Assembly: GCF_964355755.1 (NCBI RefSeq)
Contig: NC_092679.1
Coordinates: 4,714,001 to 4,778,000, forward strand
Length of the DNA stretch: 64,000 bases
Direction: 5' to 3'
Origin: Antedon mediterranea
Lineage: Eukaryota > Echinodermata > Crinoidea > Comatulida > Antedonidae
The notes under the pieces are model-generated. The model was not told the origin of the DNA. It saw only the letters and a program-made list of their open reading frames with translations, and searched no databases. Every line of letters starts with the position of its first letter. Position 1 is the stretch's first letter. Below, one piece after another: positions 60,366-64,000 of the stretch. The position numbers were made by a program, and so were the translations under genes.

Positions 60366-61292
60366 TCTGTACATTTGAGTTTTAGAGTTCAAAATGCAAT
60401 ATTTTTTTACAAAATACAAAAATATAAATAATTATCATTATTGGAAACCGACTAATATATCATAAAACAATTATATTTTAAGAATTATTGTATTGTAAGA
60501 TGCATTTCTGTACTAAACAAAACAAAACTAATCAACGACTGTAAATATACAGTTTTATTATTATTACTATTACAATACAGTAAATGCCTAATATATCTTC
60601 CAAAAAAAAAACATGAATAAATATATAAATCTTGTTCTCAGTTTTATGTGATTTTATTCTTTTTTACTGTTTGTGTGACAATGTTTTTAGACAATTTTAA
60701 TGTGTGTACTTTCAGCCAAAGTTTCAAGCCATTCATGAGTTTGACAATAAAGTTTTTTGAATTTGAATTTTGAATTTGAATGCTAAAGCTGATTACTACA
60801 GCATGTTAAATTAATCAACAAAACCTTATGATATTTCCTGGAACATGTAGTACTAAATAACAAAGTTTCTTTACAACCAAATAAGGATGTCTGCTGTTAG
60901 AACTGTACAGCGTAATCCTGCTACTAGAGTAGTTTCACATTCTCTTTGTGTACAGTTATATCCTAACTAACAGAATTTAATAAAACAGCTGGCTGCCTGT
61001 AAAAGCAAGAACTTAATGCACGTACAGTAATAAACCAAACAGTTTGAGTTTGAACTAAATTAATGAAGGTTCTAAACTACCACTTTAGCCATTGCCTACC
61101 TTGTTGCATACAGTAGTATAGTGTATTTGCTATGAATTCTCATCCAGTGCTCACCTTAACCAGAGTAGAGGCATTCATAAGCCAATACGTCTGAGGCAGA
61201 TACTAGATGCAGGGGCTGCCATAAGAGTCAGCGATGCTGATTTCAAATGCCTACATTAATGGAACCCCAGCCCCATATATACATCTGAATGA

Positions 61293-61421
61293 TATTCCAA
61301 GATGGTCTCCCATCCAAGCTATTACAGGGCCAAATGTTTCTTAACTTGGGGGATCTGATGAGAACCAGTGTTTCAACATGGTACATAAGGACACACAATA
61401 CCACCTTTTTTATGGCTACAC
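61293..61421 (-). pseudogene. 5S rRNA-derived SINE head or 5S pseudogene
   Basis: The minus strand reads GTGTAGCCATA, then, after an inserted ~28 bp, ACCATGTTGAAACACTGGTT, CTCATCAGATC, CAAGTTAAGAAACATTTGG and AGCTTGGATGGGAGACC. This follows 5S rRNA in order; the box C region (TTGGATGGGAGACC) is intact and box A is diverged. A non-5S tail continues to about 61150, as in 5S-derived SINEs (SINE3 or DeuSINE type). Confidence 0.75.
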
Positions 61422-64000
61422 ATCAAATGGTATTGGTAATTGCCAAAAATGCAATATATTAACACTATGCTTTCTACTCCAAATTCAGAATTAATAAATT
61501 ATATCCTGTACTGTAGCTACAATTTTAACTAATGTTTGCGGAACTTTTTTTAGTGCAATGACACGATCTTCAGAGGGGCTATAATAACATGATAATAATT
61601 AAACTAGAATTTATTTAAATATCTTTACACAGCCTAGTATTTAATTGTTCTATTTTGCCATAGGGATTCTACAGTTATGGGTAGATTAACAATTCTATTG
61701 ATTTAATATATTGAACACAAATTTCTTTGTGTTCATGTGTATACAGTACTACATAGCACAAAGCTATTTGGTGTGTGCATACATTCTGTGTAGTAGAAGT
61801 TAGGCTTGATTGAATGTAGTGTACTTATTATTATTGTAGGTGTTACACAGCTCCTAAAAAGGACCTTTTTCATTCTAACTTTCTAAACCAGCATTTTATT
61901 GATAAATCCCTCAATTCAAATGAGACTTTTCAAGAAATAAACTAATTCATTTAGTACTAGTGGTTGGTAGACGCGCATTTAATGTCTAAAATGGGTTTGC
62001 TAAATTTGTGCCGACTGTGCTAAAAGTAAACATAGCACTTGACTAATGTAATATGATTATGTAATGATTTATCCTAACTAACTGTCCCTACTATTTTCAC
62101 GACGGTAGGTTTGCAAACAAATATCCTGCTTCAAAATAAGGTTAATACTGTTATTATATTCTGCTATTATCAAACTTATCTATTTACTGTATTTTTTTTT
62201 TTCATGTTTCTCCCTTTATTAAATTGTGGAGCCACATTTTTTTCTTGGCATGATCACACTCATAATTTAACCTTTTGAGATGTGTAAACAGAAAATAGAT
62301 TGCTGACCATTAGGGACCCTCAGAGGTTCACAAGACAAACATATATACACAAGATGCTCGACATAAACAAAGTCTTACAAGTCTTTGGGAGTGGAGTTGT
62401 AATTTTTTATGTGTTTAAATTTTAAATGTAAATATGTGTACAGCCAAATCAAAACCAGGCATTTGTCGTAAATGTGACATTTTGAGTTTTCAAGATATTT
62501 GTACAGAGCACATAATTTGCTTTAAAATACTGAAAAAATTATTCAATTTGGTCAAGTATTTTTAGAGTTATGATACAATAAGTAAAGAAATACAAGTAAG
62601 AATTCATTTTTATTTAGCAGTGAAAAATGCATTCAAAGATAAACAATAGTTCAAACAGGAAGTTTAAATGTGCTGGCAGACATCGACTCATGTTTACCTT
62701 GACAACGCTAACTTCTAGTATACCTATGACTTTGAAATTTAGCACAAATGTAACTAATACATTTTTCTATAATCATTGAAATTTTCAAAGAAATCCAGTA
62801 ACATTAACATTGTCAAATGAGACTTCAAATAACAACATACGTTAGTAAACTTTTTTTTACTAAACTTATGTTATGTGTGAGGCTTGTAATAACTATAAAT
62901 AAGTACTATTAATAAAGTGACAATAAAAATACAACACATAGAAATGAACCAAAATTAATGATACACAGACATTTGATTGTGTTTGATGTGTTTAAATTTA
63001 TTTACAATTGGTACACTTTAAATTATAAAATTTTGGTCATTTTAGGCTGCGTGTTACAACAACAGTATTATCATCTTTTGTGCCGGGTCATTTAAATACA
63101 TACATATTTTTCGATACAATTATTTCACGGTTTATTCAGGGTTACGTTGCATAGTAGAATACATGTGTCATGTATCATCAGAATCAAATTCATTTTTGTA
63201 AAGTTATATTAAGCACCGTATCACCATTATTGGAGTTCTTTGAGAAGAGAAAGTAGCAACAGCATCACCACCACTGTCAAAACTATTGGTATTACATTAC
63301 AGTATTACCAATCGAGATCTGAAAACAGAATGAAAAATTAAATTAAACTTTTTTAAACACATTTAAAAATCATTTTTTTTTTGGGCTAGGCCTAGACCAA
63401 GGTATGCTAGGTGGTTTTACTAGGCTAACTTGAAGTACTAAGCTGGCATACAGTTCATCTCTTATCTTATGCCTAGGCTAGGCCTAATATTTTGATCAAA
63501 AGTGTTTCTGTGTTCACCAAACTGAGTGTGTCGCGCTAGAAAGTCATTTCGTACTTTCTAACCTCTTGTTGTTTATGATTCGCTAGTGAAGCCAATATTT
63601 CTACTTTTCATATTATATAAATCATTAAACTATTCTATGTTGTTTTATTATTATCTAGGATGCATAAATAGCAAGTATGAATTAATATTGAATGTTTTTT
63701 ACAGTAAGAAAGTTTTGTTAAAACCTTACCGCTTCCTCAGTGTACTTTGAATAGCTGTTAAAGGCAAATTTAACGCTTCAATGACTTGAGCCACTCTGTT
63801 AGCCAATCAAATTGCCTGTTTCAGGATTCCGTAGCAACAAGACTGGTTTGCTTATACCAAAAGGTTATTAAAGAATGTGTTTGATTGGCTATACTATTAT
63901 TTTACATGACCTACAACCTTTATCTTTGGAAAGATTTTTTCACGAGCTTTCTAAAAATACCACACATTAAGGGGTCTTCTCATAATCAAAGAGGTAAAAG
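61422..64000. other. Right end, no gene recognised
   Basis: AT-rich sequence with an AGGCCTA cluster near 63388-63485. A strong donor-like site on the minus strand at 63728-63730 (AAGCG|GTAAGG) and an acceptor-like TGTTTTCAG near 63320 might belong to a gene beyond the edge. The stretch before the donor reads VAQVIEALNLPLTAIQSTLR but has no ATG and a stop upstream. Confidence 0.35.

Larger units (their letters stand above)
57770..61139. other. SLC6 upstream region and unassigned sequence
   Basis: Likely holds the SLC6 promoter and 5' UTR; no TATA box or initiator could be tied to the gene. It also contains a family F relative, a 28 bp palindrome, a 58-codon plus-strand ORF (59174-59347, MAPRYGTVLMVFGHGRR...) of unknown meaning, and a tRNA-like SINE fragment. 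Confidence 0.45.

Noticed and set aside
61293-61421. Functional 5S rRNA gene
   Set aside because: Box A is diverged, an insertion splits the 5' part and a non-5S tail follows.

Overview
The window looks like nuclear DNA of an invertebrate animal, most likely an echinoderm (possibly a crinoid). It is AT-rich and intron-rich, with short exons bounded by GT/AG sites, long introns full of short non-autonomous transposons and SINEs, and scattered clusters of the palindromic AGGCCTA motif that I associate with echinoderm genomes. The proteins resemble vertebrate orthologues over their full length. The organism call is an inference from style and composition; the gene calls rest on translated exons with matching splice phases.

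Three protein genes can be rebuilt exon by exon. (1) TTLL5, a tubulin polyglutamylase, is on the minus strand: 13 coding exons run from 18567 down to 4187, and the gene leaves the window on the left with its C-terminal part missing. (2) LYPLAL1, a serine hydrolase of the acyl-protein thioesterase family, is on the plus strand: 5 exons from 23152 to 25937, complete at 241 residues. Its start codon sits in a TISU/YY1 element. TTLL5 and LYPLAL1 are divergent neighbours. (3) An SLC6 Na+/Cl- dependent transporter, closest to the creatine/GABA/taurine branch and most like SLC6A8, is on the minus strand: 13 coding exons from 57769 down to 32151, complete at 640 residues with 12 membrane segments. LYPLAL1 and the SLC6 gene converge, with about 6.2 kb between their stop codons. 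Nothing suggests that the three genes act in one pathway.

Layout: 1-4186 is TTLL5 intron 13, repeat-rich. 4187-18578 is the TTLL5 body. 18579-23151 is the intergenic or 5' region with SINE and transposon copies. 23152-26300 is LYPLAL1 with its 3' UTR. 26300-32150 is intergenic. 32151-57769 is the SLC6 gene, with a 20 x 20 bp minisatellite in the intron between exons 5 and 6. 57770-64000 is the 5' region of the SLC6 gene, a 5S rRNA-derived SINE, and unassigned sequence.

The non-coding part is dominated by short inverted-repeat elements. One ~140 bp foldback family has 11 copies. Several unrelated families share TTAA-like ends. There are two tRNA-derived SINE families plus a third single tRNA-like copy, ~150 bp satellite-like tandem repeats, and several perfect hairpins. 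Four TTLL5 introns begin with a transposon end only 8-24 nt past the splice donor. I found no prokaryotic features, CRISPR array or evident new multi-gene system.
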